Origin: GCA-2720865 sp047630275
Lineage (GTDB): Bacteria; Bdellovibrionota; Bacteriovoracia; Bacteriovoracales; Bacteriovoracaceae
Reading direction: 5' to 3'
DNA: 64,000 nucleotides
NCBI GenBank assembly: GCA_047630275.1
Contig: JBLHVN010000002.1
Span: 248,001-312,000, forward strand
Positions 60,972 through 64,000 of the stretch are shown in pieces. Within the stretch, counting starts at the first letter, position 1. Each line of letters opens with the position of its first letter. Both the position numbers and the translations under genes were made by a program. Under the pieces are notes generated by a model. That model was not told where the DNA came from. It searched no databases and saw only the letters and a program-made list of their open reading frames with translations.

Positions 60972-62356
60972 TGCAGATTCTAAAAGATATGCGAAGCAAA
61001 CTTAGCCTCTCTGGCTTAAGGCATATCAAAGGACCACGGGGCCTAAACTTCATCAAACTTATGTTTCACTTCAAACGAGATAGCCTTGGGGCCCTCGAAG
61101 AGACTGAGAAGCAATTCGGCGAAATCGCAAGCTATGGCTGGCCCATCAACACCATCATTATTTACTGCCCAAAGCTTATCAAGCAAGTTCTTGGTGATAA
61201 GAAAAAGATCTACGTCAAAGGGGCGCAAACTGACGAGATGAAAGTTGTTATGGGTGAAGGGCTTGTTACCAATAACGATAGAACCTCTTGGTTAAGAAGC
61301 AGAATCATTGTCTCAAAAGAATTAGGCCCCGCCCCTATTTCCATCTTTTCAAAGATTATAGAGGGACTCTCTCTTGAGATGATAGATAAATGGAAGTCAC
61401 AAGATAAAGATGAGCTGGATTTTTCTCTAGAAATGAGAAACTTAACCTTTGCAATTGCTGGAAAGACCTTACTTGGATCTGATCTCACCAATGAAGATGC
61501 TAGGATCGTTGACGAGGCTGTCCTTTTTACTTCTAAGATGGCCCACGATCATATGTTCGAACTCTTCCCCCTACCTTACTGGGTTCCCACTAAGAAAAAC
61601 AAAGAATTTCATTTTCATAATAATAACCTCTCCTCCATTGTCTCCCGTCTCTTGGCCCAAGAAAAAGCCAATTCAAATGAAAAGAGCGCTAGAAGCATTC
61701 TGCAAAGATTAGTTTATGCTAAGAACCCTGAAACAGGAATTGGACTCAGTGATAAAGAGCTTCGCGATGAGGTCATCACACTTTTAATCGCGGGGTACGA
61801 GACCACCTCTAATACTCTTAGTTGGATCTTTGGGCTTTTATCTAAACACCTTGAAATTCAAGAAAAGCTAAGACTAGAACTACAAGAAAACAATGAGCCC
61901 ATAAACTCTATAAACTTTAAGAACACTCATCCATACCTTTACCAGGTCATTTTAGAAGGTATTAGGATGTATACGGCGATTCCCATGTCTTCTCGTAAAA
62001 ATTTAAAAGTCGATAGCTTTAATGGCCAAAAAGTACCTATTAATACAAGTGTTGTTATACCTGTTTGGAATATTCATCGAAGTCAAAAGCACTGGGATCA
62101 ACCATTGCTCTTTAACCCTTCTCGCTTTGAAGGAATAGACGTTAACCGTCTTGATCACTACCTTCCTTTCTCGAAGGGGGAAAGACGCTGTGTCGGAGAG
62201 AATTTCTCTTTAATTGAAGTTGCCATTATAGTCTCGAAGGTTCTTTTAAACTTTAGATTGGAGTTGATTGGTAAAGATCTTCCAAGGGCCGTCTCTCATG
62301 TTAGCCTAAAACCCGAGAAGGGAATGCCAATTAGGATTAAGGATGCTTTGAAATGA
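60971..62356 (+). CDS. Cytochrome P450
   Basis: This 461-residue P450 starts at ATG 60971, overlapping the desaturase stop (TAATG); a longer frame would add 8 residues. The I-helix motif LLIAGYETTSNTLSW, the ExxR motif EGIRMY and the haem loop LPFSKGERRCVGENFSLIE with Cys407 are complete. The layout resembles fatty-acid or lipid hydroxylating P450s (CYP4/CYP102-like families). No ferredoxin or reductase is next to it. It is coupled to the desaturase before and to a membrane protein after (4-base overlap). Confidence 0.94.
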   Translation: MQILKDMRSKLSLSGLRHIKGPRGLNFIKLMFHFKRDSLGALEETEKQFGEIASYGWPINTIIIYCPKLIKQVLGDKKKIYVKGAQTDEMKVVMGEGLVTNNDRTSWLRSRIIVSKELGPAPISIFSKIIEGLSLEMIDKWKSQDKDELDFSLEMRNLTFAIAGKTLLGSDLTNEDARIVDEAVLFTSKMAHDHMFELFPLPYWVPTKKNKEFHFHNNNLSSIVSRLLAQEKANSNEKSARSILQRLVYAKNPETGIGLSDKELRDEVITLLIAGYETTSNTLSWIFGLLSKHLEIQEKLRLELQENNEPINSINFKNTHPYLYQVILEGIRMYTAIPMSSRKNLKVDSFNGQKVPINTSVVIPVWNIHRSQKHWDQPLLFNPSRFEGIDVNRLDHYLPFSKGERRCVGENFSLIEVAIIVSKVLLNFRLELIGKDLPRAVSHVSLKPEKGMPIRIKDALK

Positions 62357-62958
62357 GTTTATTAACTAAGGTCGATCAGCGTTCTTATGGAGAAGAGGTT
62401 AAACGCTATACTTATATAAGCCAAGGCCTCTCTTCAGTTATTTTTATAAGCCTTTCAATCTTTCTTTTTAAAGAGACCCCCTACTTTCTTCTATTTCTCT
62501 TCGAAGGAATAGGTCAGCTCTTCTTAACTCTTCAGAATAAAAACAGCTTAGAGAACAATGACCTTCAAATTAGCTACTTTAAAAAGTCCCCTTTAAGTAA
62601 CTTGGCCCTCTTTTCTTTTACTATTGTTGTGTTCGCAAGGCTCTGGCTCCTTAGTTCATTATACCCAGACTCTGAAAATGTCATCATAGGTTCGTCCATA
62701 GGTTCCGTTTTTATATGGTACCTCCTCTTTTTTAAAAGCAGCCTTCGCCGAGATATTCTAAGCGGAAGCTTTATCACCCTCTCTTCTCTAATTGTTGGCG
62801 TTTGTTTTCTTTTATCAGAAGATAATATTTTTATTGGATTGAATTTTATTTCCTATTCTCTTCTTATCCTCTTAAGCACCATCTTTATAAAGCCCTGGAA
62901 GGCGGAGGTTCTAAATATCATTCTTTGGGTCCATCTCTTTTTCTTGGTGACCTTATGA
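62353..62958 (+). CDS. Polytopic membrane protein of unknown function
   Basis: This 201-residue protein has about six hydrophobic segments and few charged residues between them. I recognise no family. It overlaps the P450 stop and the acyltransferase start by 4 bases each (ATGA), so it belongs to the same operon and probably acts with those enzymes in the membrane. No catalytic motif is visible. Confidence 0.7.
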   Translation: MSLLTKVDQRSYGEEVKRYTYISQGLSSVIFISLSIFLFKETPYFLLFLFEGIGQLFLTLQNKNSLENNDLQISYFKKSPLSNLALFSFTIVVFARLWLLSSLYPDSENVIIGSSIGSVFIWYLLFFKSSLRRDILSGSFITLSSLIVGVCFLLSEDNIFIGLNFISYSLLILLSTIFIKPWKAEVLNIILWVHLFFLVTL

Positions 62959-64000
62959 TGAAGTCTGAGCGCTATCACTACTTTGATTATCTAAGGGCCA
63001 TCGCCATGCTTCTTGGGATTCCTCTTCATGCCTGCCTCGCTTATGGGGAGATAGAGTATTTCTGGGTTTTAAAAGATGAAAGTCATTCTCATATTATTGA
63101 TCAAGGGCTTAACTTCTTAAGGCTTTTTAGGATGCCCTTATTCTTTGCTATAAGTGGATTCTTCACCGCTTTAACTATTGATAAAGGACTCTTTTTACAA
63201 AAAAGAACGAGGCGCTTGCTCTACCCACTCTTGGTCTTCTTCATCTTAATAGTCGTTCCACTCAAGCTTGCTTGGCTTGCTATGGAGGTGCCTAACCAAT
63301 TTTATGCTTTAGATATTCCTTTCTTACTAGAGCACTTTAAAAATAGCTTCTTTGCCCCAAGTACCGGGACTCAATTTCGACACTCTCCAAACTGGGGTCA
63401 TCTTTGGTTCTTGCTCTACCTTTTCGTTCTCTCAATCTTAACGGTACCAGTGAGAAAGATTATCAAACTGAAATTCAGTAAATACTCTACGGTCTTAATT
63501 TTTAGCATGATTGCAACATTCTTAAGTTATTTTCTGATGAAATCTCATTGGGTTGATCAACCTTTTAAGATGTATCCTCTTCCTTCTCTTCTTATTTACT
63601 ATGGAAGTTTCTACTTTTTTGGCTGGCAATTATTTAAATTCAAAGAGCAAAGTCTTTCTAAAACGCTAGCTTATTCACTGTTAAGCGTTGGTTGTTTTTT
63701 GGCCATTATAAGGTCCAATCTAGAAGTAAATAGCCATTTAAATTTCTACAAGATCACACATAACGACTGGCAACTTGCCGCAATGGCCACAATTGCCACA
63801 TGGTCAATTGTTATTGGAGTCATTTACACTTTTAAGCATCTTTTTAATAAAAGAAACAAAAGTATTAGTTATTTTGTTGAAGGCTCTTATTTTATTTATT
63901 TGATTCACCTTCCCATCATCATCCTTTTACAGATCCTCTTTAACAGGCTTGATTCTCACTGGGCAGTTGAATTCCCACTCGTGACTTTAGGAAGCCTTTT
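62955..64000 (+). CDS. Acyltransferase family 3 protein (3' end cut by window edge)
   Basis: A frame from ATG 62955 stays open to the window edge (348 codons seen). It starts RYHYFDYLRAIAMLLGIPLH, the acyltransferase-3 (OafA/MdoC-type) signature with the conserved Arg and His, followed by FLRLFRMPLFFAISGFF, KKRTRRLLYPLLVF-like blocks and GHLWFLLYLF. About ten membrane helices are expected. Members O-acylate exported glycans or lipids. It overlaps the previous gene by 4 bases and would be the last seen member of the desaturase operon. Confidence 0.85.
   Translation, partial: MMKSERYHYFDYLRAIAMLLGIPLHACLAYGEIEYFWVLKDESHSHIIDQGLNFLRLFRMPLFFAISGFFTALTIDKGLFLQKRTRRLLYPLLVFFILIVVPLKLAWLAMEVPNQFYALDIPFLLEHFKNSFFAPSTGTQFRHSPNWGHLWFLLYLFVLSILTVPVRKIIKLKFSKYSTVLIFSMIATFLSYFLMKSHWVDQPFKMYPLPSLLIYYGSFYFFGWQLFKFKEQSLSKTLAYSLLSVGCFLAIIRSNLEVNSHLNFYKITHNDWQLAAMATIATWSIVIGVIYTFKHLFNKRNKSISYFVEGSYFIYLIHLPIIILLQILFNRLDSHWAVEFPLVTLGSL

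Noticed and set aside
1..64000. tRNA or rRNA genes, CRISPR arrays, insertion sequences, prophage or attachment sites
   Set aside because: Reading the whole window I found no cloverleaf T-arm patterns outside coding genes, no regularly spaced repeats, no transposase or integrase, and no phage structural genes.

Overview
This is an AT-rich bacterial chromosome window of 64 kb with no rRNA, tRNA, CRISPR array, transposase or prophage that I can see. Genes are short, densely packed and in mixed orientation, often with convergent 3' ends that touch. The set of conserved genes (recQ, radD, dbpA, rluF, rlmN, selO, tpx, yaaA, mltB, blc) marks a diderm. The many small exported Cys-containing orphan proteins, a TIGR02147-type regulator, and several cell-wall and protein-degrading exported enzymes suggest a member of the Bdellovibrionota, most likely the Bacteriovorax/Halobacteriovorax side. 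That placement is an inference from gene content, not a phylogeny.

Layout. 1-8.8 kb: a 3'-truncated trmK coupled to recQ, an exported subtilisin, a GH25 lysozyme lipoprotein, a 43-residue membrane protein, a catalase-fold lipoprotein, selO and an exported two-haem cytochrome c. 8.8-20.6 kb: a LysR regulator, radD, a secreted protein made of six two-cysteine repeats followed by a JmjC-type oxygenase, a SWIB-domain protein, an orphan membrane histidine kinase, tpx, rluF and an exported MBL hydrolase. 20.6-34.7 kb: a DUF3050 protein, mltB, yaaA with a Bcr-type MFS pump, a PiT phosphate transporter, another MFS protein, exported orphans, a lipid-anchored thiol-peroxidase homologue and dbpA. 34.7-46.7 kb: a pirin/YceI operon opposite a LysR gene that has a perfect 18-bp palindrome at its start, several exported orphans including two predicted cysteine-peptidase folds, rlmN, a repeat protein with a dyad-rich leader, a TIGR02147 regulator paired with an exported HExxH protein, an exported class I glutamine-amidotransferase-like protein, DoxX and a Blc lipocalin.

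46.8-55.5 kb: a CPA2 antiporter, then the most notable cluster, a four-gene minus-strand operon made of an OhrR-like MarR regulator, a type III polyketide synthase, a His-rich membrane protein and a UbiG-like methyltransferase. This looks like a redox-regulated pathway for a methylated phenolic or quinone lipid. chrA, mscS, an HTH-transmembrane-periplasmic one-component protein and an M23 peptidase follow. 55.6-64 kb: a glyoxalase, an AarF/UbiB kinase-like protein and a MAPEG protein, then an OsmC-YcaO fusion, and finally a tightly overlapping operon of fatty-acid desaturase, cytochrome P450, membrane protein and acyltransferase-3 that runs off the window. It looks like a dedicated lipid-modification pathway.

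Shared themes are envelope biology and oxidative or electrophile stress. Peroxidases (Tpx, lipid-anchored Tpx, catalase-like, OsmC), YaaA, the OhrR-like sensor, glyoxalase and MAPEG are spread along the window. At least four exported or lipid-anchored proteins (GH25, MltB, M23, S8) act on peptidoglycan or protein. Start sites were moved inward from the longest reading frame wherever a Shine-Dalgarno sequence, signal peptide or family N-terminus argued for it.
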